From NCBI RefSeq assembly GCF_024166365.1, contig NC_064832.1, forward strand, positions 38,902,249-38,966,248: a stretch of DNA of 64,000 nt. Reading direction: 5' to 3'. Below the pieces are notes generated by a model. The model ran no database searches. It was not told where the DNA came from and was given only the letters and a program-made list of their open reading frames with translations. Made by a program: the position numbers and the translations under genes. The DNA is from Elephas maximus indicus. Lineage: Eukaryota; Chordata; Mammalia; Proboscidea; Elephantidae. Below, piece by piece: positions 1 through 12,536 of this stretch (position 1 is the stretch's first letter; every line of letters starts with the position of its first letter).

Positions 1-534
1 AATCTGCTGCAAAAGACCTCTTCAAAGTGTTAAAAACAAAGACGTCACTTTAAGGACTAAAGTGCACCTGACCCATGCCATGGTATTTTCAATTGCCTCA
101 TATGCATGCAAGGCTGGACAATGAATAAGGAAGACCAAAGAAGAACTGATGCCTTTCAATTACAGTGCTGGCGAAGAATACTGAACATACCAAAACAAAA
201 CCAAGGGCTGCTAAAAAACCAAACAAATCCATCTTGGAAGGATTATAGCCAGAGTGCTCCTTAGAAGGAAGGATGGCAAGACTATGTCTCACATACTTTG
301 GACAAGTTGTCAGGAGGGATCAGTCCCTAGAAAAAGGTATCATGCTTGGTAAAGTAGAGGGTCAGTGAAAAAAAGGAGGACCCTCAATGAGATGGACTGA
401 TACAGTGGTTGCAACAACAGGCTGAAGTATAGCAAAGATTGTGAGGATGGCACAGGACCCGGCAGTGTTTCATTCTCTTGTACACAGGGTCACTATGAGT
501 CGGAACCAATCTGATGACACCTAACAACAACAAC
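1..534 (+). mobile_element. RTE LINE, 3' end
   Basis: The 3' terminal part of the same RTE family as 35402-37978 and 48226-48733. Shared landmarks are a conserved GCAAAAGACCTCTT-type stretch near the left end, GATGGACTGA followed by a CAGTGGTTGCAACAA-type run at 391-412, and the tail TATGAGTCGGAACC then CTAACAACAACAAC at 494-534. It is cut by the window edge on the left. Stop codons interrupt every frame. Confidence 0.8.
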
Positions 535-671
535 GCTAAACTGGATGAATTACGGTTATAGAACAAACTATAAATGCTATAAACCTTAACATTATAAAAT
601 AAAGGATTTGTGGTGATGAAGACAGGAGATGGGAGAAATTAAAGTGCTCTAATTTCCTCTTCTCTCATAGC

Positions 672-1010
672 TGTGGTTATCTGCCATTAAGTCGGCCCCA
701 AGTCATGGAATTTCTACACACAATAGAAAGAAATGCTGCCTGGTCCTGCGCCATCCTCATGATCGGTTGTAGATTGGACCATTGTGATCTATAGGGCTTT
801 CAGGGGCTGATTTTCAGAAGCAGATCACCAGGCCTTTCTTCCTGGTCCATCTTAGTCTGGAAGCTCCACTGAAACCTGTCAAGAACCACAGCAACACACA
901 AACGTCCAGTGACAGACAAGTGGTAGCTGTGCATGACGTGCACTGGGCAGAAACTGAACACAGGTCTCCTGCATGGAAGGCGAGAATTCTACCACTGAAC
1001 CATCACTGCC
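672..1010 (-). mobile_element. tRNA-Gly-derived SINE with RTE-like tail
   Basis: Reverse orientation. The right end is a tRNA-Gly-like head (minus strand: TCAGTGGTAGAATTCTCGCC, i.e. A box plus anticodon arm) with a B box in the ACACAGGTCTCCTGCATGG region. The body runs leftwards through the AGTAGATCACCAGGCC-type block to a tail resembling the RTE 3' end. Two more reverse copies lie at 4658-4908 and 43241-43587, and forward copies at 25266 and 29059. Confidence 0.75.
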
Positions 1011-1555
1011 CTCTATCTCATAATAGGGAGTCAAAAGTTAATATATTTTACAACGTATTATTTTGACTTATAACTGTTCCTGAACTCCATTCCAGACTAT
1101 AACTTCTCAGGTGTGTTGTACGGCTCACTGATGCTCTCAGAGAAAATCTCAAAGGGCTACTGGACCAAAAAAAAAAAAAAAAGAATTATTCAGGGGGGCA
1201 AAAACATGGTCTATGACTAGGTTTTAAGTAAAACCATCAAATTCTTAAACAGGAACAGAAATAAAGGACTTAATGTAACTACTCCTGGCATGGTATGCGG
1301 AAGCAGGAAATAAATCTTCAAATACTATGGATATGGAACATGAGTTGTCTCTTTGGAGGGCACTTTAAATAAATGCACACAGCATTTGATCACACATTTC
1401 ACTGAAAATTTATCCTTCATATACACTTGCACAAAATATATGAAAGACCGGTTTCGAAAGAATCCAAGAGATTCCAAATAGCCTAACAGTGCACCACAAA
1501 TAAGTCCAACATTCCTAAGGATTACAACAAAATTGAGCAAGCAACAGCATAAAAT
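1011..1555. other. Unique sequence, no gene recognised
   Basis: AT-rich DNA with a 16-A tract near 1167. A 71-codon minus-strand frame (1325-1540) starts hydrophobic (MLNFVVILRNVG...) but has no homologue I recognise and no clear splice signals; I treat it as chance. Confidence 0.5.
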
Positions 1556-2772
1556 CTAATGGCTAGCACACGATCAAAAACTACCAGGTATGCAAACAAG
1601 GGAAAACAACAACCTATAACTAGAAGGAAAAAATGTTTATAAATGAAGACCCAGAAATGACAGATATGAAGGAATTAACAAAAAAAGTGTTGAAATAATA
1701 TTATATACCTATGTTCCACATATTCAAGCAGGGAGAAGAAAGCATGGCCACGATTAGGAGGTGAAAAGAGGACAGAAAAGAGACCCAAACTGAACTTCTA
1801 GAGATAAAATAAATTATACCTAAAATGAAAAACATACTAGATGCAATTAACATCAGATTAGACACTGTAGAAAAAAAGTTCAGTGAACTTGAAGACATAA
1901 CAATATAAACTATCCAAAATGAAGCACGAAGAAAAGAAGCTTTAAAAAAAAAAAAGAACACAGCATCACTGACTTATCAGGCAGTCTAAAGAGTTAGTTA
2001 CTAGCGCTCCAAAAAGATGGTAGGAAGAGGACAAAAAAACTTGAAGAAAAAATATAGCCCAGAATTTCCCAATTTTGATGAAAACCATAAATCAACAGAG
2101 TCAAGGAAGCTCAACAAACTCTAAGAGAAATAAATATAACAACATCAAGGCCCATCATAATCCATGGCTGAAAACCAGCAGTAAAGAGAATATCTTTAAA
2201 AGAACCAGAGGAAACAGTACACATTACATACAGAGGAACAAACGACAGCAGACTCCTTTTCAGAAACTATACAAACCAGAAAACAAGAGAATGGAGCAAC
2301 ATCTTTAAACAAAAAAAACAGTCAACCCAGAAATCCAAACCAATGAAAATATCTTTAAAATTAAGGCAAAATAAATGTATTCAGACTAAAAAGAGCTGAG
2401 AAGAATTATCACCAGCAGACCAGTACTAAAACAACTGTTTCAAGGAATTCTTTAGGCAGAAGGAAAACAATACCAGATGAAAATTTAGATCTAAAGAACA
2501 GAATAAAGAAAGCTTGAAATGGTAAATACACAGGTAATATAATAGACGTTTTATCCTTTCTTAATCCCTTTAAAAAATAACTGTTTAAACTAAAAATAAT
2601 GGCAATGTATTCTAGGGTTTACAACCACATATTTATAAGTATAATGTATGACGAAACAGCACAAAGGATGTGTTGGGTGGGAAATAAAAACACACTGTTG
2701 TATGGTTACTACACTACACGTGAAGTTACACTGTTTGAAGAAAGACTATGAGAAGTTAAAGTTGTCTACTGT

Positions 2773-2951
2773 AAGCCCTGGTAGTGCCAGTGGTTAAGTG
2801 TTTGGCTGACAACCAAAAGGTTGGCAGTTCAAATCCACCAGCTGCTTCTTGGAAACCCTATGGGGCAGTTCTACTCTGTCCTATATGGTCACTATCGGAC
2901 ATGAGTCGGAATCGACTCAATAGCAACGGGTTTGTTTTGTTTTTGTTTTTA
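2773..2951 (+). mobile_element. AfroSINE (short form)
   Basis: tRNA-like head (A box near 2790, B box GGCAGTTCAAATCC at 2823), then the core block TGGGGCAGTTCTACTCTGTC and the tail GAGTCGGAATCGACTCAA. It is followed by a T-rich end. A repeated ACTGTAA flanks it (2768-2774 and 2951-2957), a short target duplication within the HAL1 remnant. Confidence 0.9.
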
Positions 2952-2965
2952 CTGTAAACTCTAAG

Positions 2966-3182
2966 GAGCCCTGGTGGAGCAGCAGTTAAAGTGCTCAGCT
3001 GCTAACCAAAAGGTCAGTAGTTCAAACCCATGAACCGCTTCACAGGAGAATGATGTGGCGGTCTGCCTCAGAAAAGATTACAGCTTTGGAAACCCTATGG
3101 AGCAGTTCTACCCCGGCCTATAAGGTCACTGTGAGTCAGAATCAACTCAATGGCAACTAATTTTTTTTTTTTTTTTTTTTTG
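2966..3182 (+). mobile_element. AfroSINE (long form)
   Basis: Second SINE directly behind the first, in the same HAL1 target. It has the extra GATGTGGCGGTCTGCCTC to AAGATTACAGC segment (3051-3086) that the short form lacks, and ends in an 18-T tract. Confidence 0.9.
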
Positions 3183-3344
3183 GTAAACCCTAGCGCAACC
3201 ATTAAAATAAAAGTAGTATCTAAGCAAACAGCAGAGAAAAGGTGATGTTATTCCCTTTTTTATAGATGAGGAAGCGAATACTCACCTTCACAGGACTGCT
3301 ATAAAAATGCAATTAAATACTATGTGTAAAAACAGTGCCCGGCA

Positions 3345-4139
3345 ACACTGGGGAAGCCTGCACAACTCGTCCAAGGCAAGGTCATGGAAGCTCCATAGAC
3401 ACATCCGAACTCCCTAAGGGACCAAACTGCTGGGCTGAGGGCTGTGGGGACAATGGTCTCGGAGGACATCTAGCTCAACTGGCATAACAGTTTATAAAGA
3501 AAATGTTCTACACCGTACTTTGATAAGTAGCGTCTGGGGTCTTAAAAGCTTGTGAGCAGTACTCAACTAGTCTCACTCATGTTGGGCAAAAGGGAATGAA
3601 GAAAACCAAAGACATAAGGGAAAGATTAGTCCAAAGGACTAATGGACCACAACTACCACAGCCTCCACCAGACTGAATCCTGCACAACTAGATGGTGCCC
3701 AGCTACCACCACCAACTGCTCTGACGGGGACCACAACAGAGCTGGAGAAAATGTAGAACAAAATTCTAACTCACACACACACACAAAAAAAACAGACTTA
3801 CTGGCCTGACAAAGCCTGGAGAAATCTCAAGAGTATGGCCCCCGGATACCCTTTTAGCTCTGTAATGAAGTAACTCCTGAGGTTCAGCCTTCAGCCAAAG
3901 ATTAGAAAACCCCAGAAAACAAAACGAGACTAAAGGGGCACACCAGCCCAGGGACAAGGACGAGAAGGCAGGAGGGGACAGGAAAGCTGGTAGCGGGGAA
4001 CCCAGATCGAGAAGGGGAGAGTGTTGACATGTCGTGGGGTTGGCAACCAATGTCACAAACCAATTTGTGTATTAATTGTTTAATGAGAAACTAATTTGCT
4101 CTGTAAACCTTCATCTAAAATACAATTTTAAAAAAAAAA
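3345..4139 (+). mobile_element. L1 3' end with poly(A)
   Basis: An L1 3' UTR with landmarks TGGGGTCTTAAAAGCTTG (3536), CTAGATGGTGCCCAGCTACC (3690) and GAGAAAATGTAGAAC (3747). It ends in an A tract at 4130-4139. It is flanked by GTGCCCGGCA (3335-3344) and GTGCCTGGTA (4140-4149), a 10-bp target duplication with two differences. The 96-codon minus frame at 3766-4056 is a shadow. Confidence 0.75.
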
Positions 4140-4408
4140 GTGCCTGGTACAGTAGAAACAAAAATGTTAGCTCCTTCTTTAGGTAAGGACCTACTGTTTG
4201 ACTTATGAAAACTAAAAATGCCACCACTATTGGTTACTATGTTGTTTTGGCTTTCAAAACAATAGAAAATCAATCATACAAAAAAGACTTCAATATGACC
4301 TAGTTGATTACTTAAGGTTTTTGCTTCTTTAGTTTCTGCTCTGTTACTTTTTCACCCTGAATGAACCTCATTCTTGTATTCACAATATACATTTTGCTCT
4401 TACCTCAA
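4140..4408. other. Unique sequence
   Basis: AT-rich intergenic or intronic DNA; nothing recognised. Confidence 0.4.
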
Positions 4409-4625
4409 CAGGGTTTCTCAGCTTCATCACTATTGAAATTTTCAGTCAGGTAAGTCTTTGTTGTAGAGGGCTGTCCTGTGCATTGTAGCATATGTAACAG
4501 CAGCCTTTGCCAGTAGCATCCAGCAAGTTGTGATAACCAAAAAAAATCTCTAAAAATTGCCAAATATCTCGGGGCGGGGGGGGTTGGAGGTATGGGGAAA
4601 AATTGCCCCTGGCTGAGAACTACTG
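4409..4625 (-). mobile_element. MER5A-type hAT-Charlie element
   Basis: The ends form the inverted pair CAGGGTTTCTCAG / CTGAGAACTACTG. The interior matches the MER5A pattern (GTTGTAGAGGGCTGTCCTGTG, GCATTGTAGCATATG, GTTGTGATAACCAAAAA). MER5A is an old non-autonomous hAT element found across placental mammals. Confidence 0.8.
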
Positions 4626-4657
4626 CTCTTTTTTAGCACTTAAGACAATGTCTTCAG

Positions 4658-4908
4658 TTGTTGCTGTTAGCTGCCACCATGGTGACACGATGCACAATGG
4701 GATCGGACTACTGTGATCCATAGGGTTTTCACTGGCCGATTTTTCCGAAGTAGATCACCAGGCCTTTCTTCCTAGTCTGTATTAGTCTGAAAGTTCTACT
4801 GAAACCTGATCAGCATCATATTAACATGCAAGCCTCCAATGACAGATGGTTGCCAGCTGTGCATGAGGTACATGGGCTGGAAGTGAAACTGGGTCCATGT
4901 CCTGCATT
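4658..4908 (-). mobile_element. tRNA-Gly SINE, head truncated
   Basis: Reverse copy starting at the tail (GTTGTTGCTGTTAGCTGCC) and running through the AGTAGATCACCAGGCCTTTC block. It stops at GTCCTGCAT before the tRNA A box, so the tRNA-like promoter is incomplete. Confidence 0.7.
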
Positions 4909-5986
4909 AGACTGTAAGTACAAACAGCATTCAAGTCATACACTCACCAAGTGTCTGTGTAAAGTAAGTAATTAAGATACAATAGGGTACAGTCCCTGCG
5001 CTCACAGGCCTTACATTCTAGGGGGCCGTGTCTGCCATCTCCAAAGGGCCTCACACATAATAACAATCGTATCTCTACTGAACTGAACAAGACAGAAGAA
5101 GAGAAATTTCATCCAAAACATGAATTTCAGATGAGCATTAGGTCGCTAGATTGACACCGTTAAATAAAAAACAGTTGGGGCCACCTGCCTAATGACTTTT
5201 TGAGAAATTATTATCCGCAGATATGTGTTCTGCCGCCTTTGTTTTCTCAAGCATTCATAGAGAAGTTACCGGTCTTCCTACTGAATTCGCTTCTTCTGAA
5301 GTCTGTCTGAGCCCTGACAGACATTGGTATTTACAGTAATTACATGGGCTTGGTTGACAAAGCACTAAGTGTGACCTGCTGTTGACCCCAGAACTCCCTG
5401 CACAGTAAAACACAACTTTCAAAAAATAAGTAAATAAAATCTTGTGGCTGTGCTTTCAGTGTGAATCTGCTGCATGATAAGATGTTAAAGAAATGCTCTT
5501 AATGTTATACCTCTAACCCCAATTTACAAGATTATTTCTAACAACAACAAAAAAATGTTCAGAATTTTAATTCAGGGGTGTATTTCTTTTAATCAGTGAC
5601 ATCGGGGACTCCATGACTCTAGGAGTATATTGCTCAAAAGGCATCTAAGCACAGCAGCTCTCACAAATAGTAATATGTAAGGCTCTACCCTAAAATAAGG
5701 TTGCAGAAATGAGTGAATGGATAAACGAAGTGCTTTGCAGATGACACGGTGCTTGGCACATAGGAGGCATTCCATAGGCCTCCAGAGCACCCAGTCCTAC
5801 GCTATCCTCACATTCATTGCTTAAGATTGAGCCCGTTGTTACAGAATCTATTAACTGAGAGGACATAGAAGGCATAAGAGAAAACATTAGGAAAGGCAAT
5901 TTTAAGCTTTCAAGCCTGCGGAGCTAGAAGAAAGGTGGAACTTTTGCCAATTATAAGGTAAATGGAAGACGTTTTATGTCAATATA
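4909..5986. other. Unique sequence
   Basis: No gene, RNA or clear repeat recognised. Two overlapping minus frames (5593-5899) are short and without homology. Confidence 0.4.
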
Positions 5987-6650
5987 CAGGCAGTCCCTGG
6001 ATTATGAAGGAGTCTTTAAGTGAATTCGTATGTAAGTCAGAACAGTTAGGTGCCATTTTGTATTTAATGTAAGTCAAATGTCTGTCTTAGTACTTACTGT
6101 ATTCTTACGCAAATACTGCATGCCTTCTGTGTTAGTTTGCTGGCCGTGCCCTCACCCTGCCCTGGTCAGGTATTTTTGAGCTATTTCTGTAAGCGCACGA
6201 TGCTATTTTTACAGCAACATGTAGAAGAGGAATGGGATGGCAGTGCTTCTGAGAGTGCCAGGGGTGGGGGGAGTTGGGGTGGGGGGTGGGGGCGGAGGGG
6301 GGTGGGAGAGAGGGGTGGGGGTGGGGCGGGGGGGTGGGGCGGGGGCGGGGGAGGGGGGCTGGCAAACAAACACAGAAAGTGCACGTTATCTGCATAAAAA
6401 TACAGTACATAGTATACCTTCCTAGGCATAAAAAACATTTTTTAAAAAAGTCCAGATACACTAAAACATCTTTAACATAATAATACAGTAATAATAACAA
6501 CGTTTTGAGGCACTTCACAAAGTAGCACCTGTTTGTTATTATGAGCCATTGTATGTACCTCGAATTTTTAATGTAACAGGCTTTAAGATGATTGGTTCAT
6601 AACTACAGGTTGTATGTTAAGTCGGACATTCATAATCCAGGGACTGCCTG
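5987..6650. mobile_element. Non-autonomous Tc1/mariner-type DNA transposon with G-rich core
   Basis: Perfect 22-bp terminal inverted repeats begin CAGGCAGTCCCTGGATTATG at 5987-6008 and are mirrored at 6629-6650. TA dinucleotides flank both ends (5985-5986, 6651-6652), the signature of Tc1/mariner/pogo (Tigger) insertion. There is no transposase; the interior has AT-rich arms and the G-rich tract at 6261-6358. The proline- and glycine-rich frames here are translations of that tract. Confidence 0.8.
6261..6358 (+). repeat. G-rich tract with G-quadruplex potential
   Basis: About 98 bases almost wholly G with scattered T, A and C, containing many G3-G7 runs separated by one to four bases. This far exceeds the four G3 runs needed for an intramolecular quadruplex on the plus strand. 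Confidence 0.85.
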
Positions 6651-7867
6651 TAATATCCAAAATGTAACTAAAAATTAAGAGATTTAGTTGGGGTGGTCAG
6701 AGCTAGATATGTTAATCTAGGATCATCTGCATATGCAGATTTTGAAAGCTAATCCCAGAGACTGGGACAGAATAGAAAATCTAGAGAGAATCAAAGAAAA
6801 ACTGAGAATGATGAAAGGTTCCTGGGCAGGTCAGCAAGGAACCACGTATTGATGACTGTCTGAAAGTAAGAGATCTAGAAGAATCAGGAGAGTAGCGTCA
6901 CTTAAATTAAAGAGGAGTTTTAAGTATGGAGTGGTCAGCACTAGATGTCTAAGCTCCTCGAGGGCAAAAATGATAACTTTCCATCCCTGAATACCGGAGA
7001 AGCCCACATCACAGTACCTGCTACACAGAATGCACTCAATAAATGATAACGCTGCACCCTTATATTGTTTACCAGGCACTGCTTAAGTCCTTTACATATA
7101 TGAATTCATAATTCTCTCAACAGTAGGTGCTGCTCTTATACCCATTTTACATATAAGGAAACTGAGGCACAAAAAAAGCTTAACTTTGGATCCAGCTAGA
7201 TCATTACAAGTTCTGACCAAGTTCAATACAGAACTCAAACTGCAGAATATTAAAGTACACCAAAGGTGTCCATCATTTCCTCTCTGTCCAACTTCGTTTC
7301 TTAGAGAACTAGCTGTACCCAGGTTGGAAAGTGTAGCCCTGTATACTGTGACACACTGAAGTCTCCTCCCACGAATTCTTCCAGTCCTGCCTTCCCTCAC
7401 AGTCAGTCAGCTGGACTAGAGGTAGACACCTGACCAAAGTCCAGCCAACCACAGTCTCTCTCCAGATAGTTGGAACTGAGATACGGAGATACTTGTGCAG
7501 AACCACACTGCAAAGTCGAAGTGTGTCTGGTTTTGACAGCATGGCAAACCAAAGTTTCATGCAACCCAAAGTTACAGGAAAGTAGAAATCATGAGCCTTT
7601 AAAGAGAAGGCCAATCTGCAAAGAAACTGGAACAGACATGTAGTGAGTAGCAGAGACACAGACCATGTTCCCAGAGAAAAACTAAAAGAATTGCCTGATG
7701 ATTTTGTTTCCCAGGATGCTGAGCAGAACCTCATGCAATAGAGTTCAGTGACTGTTCTCCAACCGTACCATAATTGCCTTTTTTACAGAAGCTCATCTGA
7801 GTGGGTTGTTCCTTGCAGCCAAATAATCCTCAAGCCCTTAAGAGAGTTCAAAGAAAAAACACCAGGT
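6651..7867. other. Unique and old-repeat sequence
   Basis: The part from about 6930 to 7175 (ACTCAATAAATGATAA, then CCCATTTTACATATAAGGAA and ACTGAGGCAC) looks like old MIR/L2-type sequence. The rest is unclassified. The minus frames at 7092-7734 carry no recognisable domain. Confidence 0.4.
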
Positions 7868-8012
7868 AAGCAGCCTCTACCACGCGTCTGTCAGTTTGCA
7901 GTACTGTGGTGGCTTGTGTGTTGCTATGATGTTGGATGAACTTCCAGACTAAGACAGACTACGAAGAAGGGTCTGGCAATCTACTTCCGAAAATTAGTCC
8001 ATTAACCTTATG
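7868..8012 (+). mobile_element. tRNA-Gly SINE body fragment
   Basis: Contains the family blocks CTGTCAGTTTG, TGTGTTGCTATGATG, TTCCAGACTAAGACAGACTA and CTGGCAATCTACTTCCGAAA; head and tail are absent. Confidence 0.6.
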
Positions 8013-8026
8013 GAACTTGAAACACA

Positions 8027-11000
8027 CAAAAGCACATAACAAAATGGCAGAATTAAGTCACTTCTATCAGTAACTACGGTGAATATAAATGGGGTAAATG
8101 CTGCAGTCGAAAGGTAGAGGGGGGCAGAATGAACAAAAACGTGTCATCCAATTATACGCTGTTTACAAGAGACACACCTTCAACTCAAGGACACAAATAG
8201 GTTGAAATTGAAAGGACGGAAAAAAATATTTTATGCAAATAATAACCAAAAGACAGCTGGGGTGGCAATCTTAATATCTGACAAAATAGACTTTAAGACA
8301 AAATCTGTCGGAAGAGATAAAGATGGATATTCTATGGTGATAAAAGGGTCAACTAATCAAGAAGATTTAACAATCATAAATATATATGCACTCAACATCA
8401 GGGCACCTAAATACATAAAGTAAACACTGATGGAACTGGAGGAAGAAACAGTACTACAACAGTAGTCAGAGACTTCAATGCACCACTTTCACTATTGGAC
8501 AGAACACCTAGAAAGAAGATCAACAAGAAAACAGAGGACCTGAATGATACTATAAACCAACTAGACTTAACATACACATATAGAACAGTCCATCCAAAAA
8601 CAGAACAATACATATTCTACTCTAGTACACATGGATCATTCTCAAGCACAGACCACATTTTAGGTCACAAAGCAAGTCCTGATAAATTTAAAGACTGAAA
8701 TCATACAAAGTATCTTCTCTGACCACAATGGAGTGTAGCTAGAAATCAATAACACACACAAAAAAAAACCCCGAAAAACACAAACATATAGAAATTAAAC
8801 AACATACTATTAAACTATCAATGGGTCAAGGAAGAAACCACAAACTTCTTAGAGTCAAATGAAAACGAAAGAACCTACCAAAATTTACAGGATGCAGCAA
8901 AGGCAGTGCTCAGAGGGAAACTTATAGCAGTAAATGCCTACATAAAAAAAGGAGATCTCAAATTAACAGCCTAACTCAACAACTGCAGGAACTAGAGAGA
9001 GCAAACTAAGCCTAAACTTACTAGAAGAAAGGAAATAACAAAGATCAAAGCAGAAATAAAATCAAAAACAGAAAAACAACAGGGGGAATCAATAAATCAA
9101 TAAAACCAGAAGTTGGTTCTTTGAAAAGATCAATAAAATTGACAAACTTTTAGCTAGAATGACTAAGAGATAAGGTACAAATAACCAAAATAAAAAATGG
9201 AACAGGGAACATTACAACTGACCCGACAGAATATTATGACAGAATATTTTGAACAACTGTATGGCAACAAAATGGATAACCTAAATAAAATGGACAAATC
9301 CTTAGAAGCACACAACCTACCCAAACTGACTCAAGTAAAAATAGAAAGATTCAACAGACACAGAACAAGGGAAGAGATCAAATAAGTGATCAAAAACCTC
9401 CCAACAGCAACAACAAAAAGTACTGCATCAGATGGCTTCACTGGGAAATTCTACCAAACATTTAGAAAGAATTGACACCAATACTGTTTAAACTCTTCCA
9501 GAAGACAGAGAAGGAAGGAATAGTCCCAATTCATTCCATGAGGCAAACATAACCCTGATACCCAAACCAGACAATGACACCCCAAGAAAACTACAGGCCG
9601 ATATCTCTTATGAGGATCCAAGAGCATATTAAAAGAGTCATACATAATGACCAAGGAGGATTTATTCCAGGAATGCAGGGATGGCTCAACCTTAGAAAAT
9701 CTATCAACACATCATGTCCATAGAACAAAGGAAAAGAACCACATGATCATCTCTATGGATGTAGAAAAAGCATTTTATAAAATCCAACATCCTAAATAAG
9801 ACTGGAACAGAAGGAAAATTCCTTACTACAATTCAGGGAATAGATGAAAAGTCAACAGCCAACATTATACTTGCTGGAGAAAGACTCAGAGCTTCCCCCC
9901 TTAAAATCGGGAACAAGACAAGGGTGCCCAGTCTCACCACTTCTATTCCATATTGTATTAGAAGTCCTAGCCATGGCAGTAAGACAAGAAAAGGAAATAA
10001 AAGGTATCCAGGTTGGAAAAAGAAGACGTAAAATTATCTCTATTCGCAGATGATATGATCCTATATATAGGAAGTTCCAAAAAGTCCACAAGAAAACTTC
10101 CAGAGCTAATCAAAGAATTTAGTAAAGTTGCAGGTTACAAGGCCAACAAACAAAAATCATCTGGGTTTCTATACACCAGCAATTGGAAATGTGAAGGGAA
10201 GTTAAAGAAACAATTCCATTTACAATAGCATCTAAGAGAATAAAATACCTAGGAATAAATCTAACCAGCAACATGAAGAACTTATACAATGAAAACTATA
10301 AAATACTGCTGAAAGAGATTCAAGAAGACTTAAATAAATGGAAAGATGTTCCATGTTGATGGATTAGAAGACTTAATATTATTAAGATGTCGATACTATC
10401 CAAAGCGATCTAAAGATTCAACACAATCTTGACTGAAATTCCCAACAGCCTTCTTTACAGAAATAGAAAAACCAATCCTCAACTTTATATGGAATAGCAA
10501 GAGGCCCAGAATAGCTAAAACAATATTGAAAGGGAAGAACAAAATAGGAAGGCTCACACTTCCTGATTTTAGAATATACCATACATTAATCAAAATAGCC
10601 TGGTACTGGTGTAACAATAGGCGCATAGACCAATGGAATAGAATTGACAGTCCAGAAATAAACCCATACATCTACGGTCAACTGATTTCTGACAAGGGTG
10701 ATAAGCCCATTCGTTGGAGAAAGAAGAGACTCTTCAATAAATGGTGCTGGGAAAATTGGATTTCCACATGAAGAGAAATGAAACAGGGTCTATACCTCAC
10801 ACCATACACAAAAACAAATTCAAAACAGATTAAGGACCTAAGTGTGCAAACTAAAACCATAAAATTCTCAGAAGATCAAGCGGGAGCAACGCTGTCAGGC
10901 CCAGCTTTCAGCAATGGATTATCTAATACAGTAACAAAAGCACAAACAGGAAAAGACAAAATAAATAAATGGGACCTCATAAAAATTAAAACTTTTGTTC

Positions 11001-12536
11001 ATCAAAAGACTTTACCAAAAAGGTAAAAATACAAGTTATCAACTGGCAGATTATCTTCAGAAACCATATATCTTACAAGAATCTAATAACCAATTTTTAT
11101 ATAAAACATTGACAACTTAACAAAAAGATAAATAACCCAATCATAAAATGAGCAAAGGACTTGAATAGACATTTCACCTAAGAGACATTCAAATGGCCAG
11201 CAAACATACAAAAACACGCTCAGCGTCACTGGCCATCAGACAGATGCAAATCAAAATCACAATGAGATAAACCATTTCACTCCCACTAGGATGGCTAAGG
11301 TTTAAAAGAAAAAAAAAAAAAAACAGAAAATAAATGTCGGTGAGGATGTGGGGAAACTGGAGCCCTCATCCATCGCTGGTGGGAACGCAAGATGGTACAG
11401 CCATCACGGAAAACAGCGCGGCAGTTCCGCAAAACTAAAAACAGAACTACCGTACGACCCAGCAATTCCACTCCTAAGTATACACGCAAAAGACTTGAAA
11501 GCAGAGACTCAAACAGATACTTGCATACCAATGTTCACTGCAGCACTATTCATGATAGCCAAAAGGTGGAAACTACCTAAATGCTCATCAACAGACGAAT
11601 GGATAAATAAAATGTGGTACAGACGTACAGTAGACTACTACTCAGCCGGTATGAGAAATGAAGTATTGATACATGCTACAGTATGGATGGAGCTTGAAGA
11701 CATTACGCTGACCAAAAAAGTCAATCACAACGGACAAATACTGTATGACCTCACTTCTATAAAAAGACAAGAAAAGGCAAATATATACAGAACAAAGTTT
11801 ATTAGTGGTCACCAGGCATGTGGGGAGGGAAAAAAGGTTAGCGGTGATAGAAAAATCGCACTGATTAAAGGCAGGCTTGCACGGCCAATAACTGTAAATG
11901 CTGTCGATAAATTAAACACTTGCAAACAGTTGAACTGGCAAAAGTTGTATGGTAAGATATGTCTATAACAATGACAAAAAAAGAGTAGCTGCTGAGGTGG
12001 CTTATGCACAACCAAATACTTCATGGGATTTTGTTCTTGGTTTGGAGGTTTAGGGTCATGGTTTCACGGACATTCTGGTTAATTGGCCTAATAATGTGTT
12101 TAGTGCTTCTGTTCTATCCCCTAGTTTGCTGCATAGTGCCTGGGGTCTCAAAAGCTTGCAAGCAGCCATCCAAGGCACAACAACTGGCCTCTATTCACCC
12201 GGAGCAAGAGATGAAAGAAAGTCAGGAATAGGAGGATATGGAATATGTGGCTAACTGTCTCCATGAGACCAGGCTAGATGGTGCCAGGCTACCATTACTT
12301 AACATTTCTATCAAAGATTCCACAGAAGGATGCTGATCAAAAGGGAGAAAATGTAGAACAAAATTTTTAATTCTCATGGACTCTAGACTTTCTGGAGCCA
12401 TGGAGGGTGGATGAATCCCTGAATCTATTGCCCTGATATAATCTTTCAACCTTAAACCAAAAATGTCCCATGAAGTAATCTTAAAACTGAACAACAGTTT
12501 AGCTTAACTCGTAAAAAAAAAAAAAAAAAAAAAAAA
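8027..12536 (+). mobile_element. L1 LINE, 5'-truncated and decayed, with 3' UTR and poly(A)
   Basis: An ORF2-derived copy broken by many stops and frameshifts. In order: endonuclease-region remnants (8202-8423 reads KTAGVAILISDKIDFKTKSV; 8495-8698 ends near the STHGSFSSTDHILGHKAS motif), a DGFTGKFYQ-type block near 9430, then reverse transcriptase with [21 protein letters not shown] (9844-10053) and [10 protein letters not shown] (10013-10228). The C-terminal part runs to 11968, including a 206-codon open remnant at 11348-11968 (LPYDPAIPLLSI, TDEWINKMWY, PITVN). The 3' UTR contains TGGGGTCTCAAAAGCTTGC (12143) and TAGATGGTGCCAGGC (12276). It ends in a tract of about 23 A at 12513-12535. ORF1 is absent. 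It cannot be active. Confidence 0.85.

Larger units (their letters stand above)
1556..3334 (+). mobile_element. HAL1 / L1M-type LINE ORF1 remnant, split by two AfroSINEs
   Basis: The plus strand carries many blocks typical of HAL1/old L1 ORF1: GATTAGACACTGTAGAA, AGTGAACTTGAAGACATA, AACTATCCAAAATGAA, CATTACATACAGAGGAACAA, and the distal GTAAACCCTAG-type block. The frame is destroyed by stops, with a residual 77-codon piece at 2075-2308. The element resumes at 3183 after the SINEs with GGTAAACCCTAGCGCAACC. Confidence 0.7.

Noticed and set aside
6132..6518. Overlapping proline- and glycine-rich open frames
   Set aside because: They are translations of the G-rich tract inside a DNA transposon, open in several frames on both strands.
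11348..11968. 206-codon plus-strand frame as a host gene
   Set aside because: The protein is the decayed C-terminal part of L1 ORF2 (LPYDPAIPLLSI, TDEWINKMWY).
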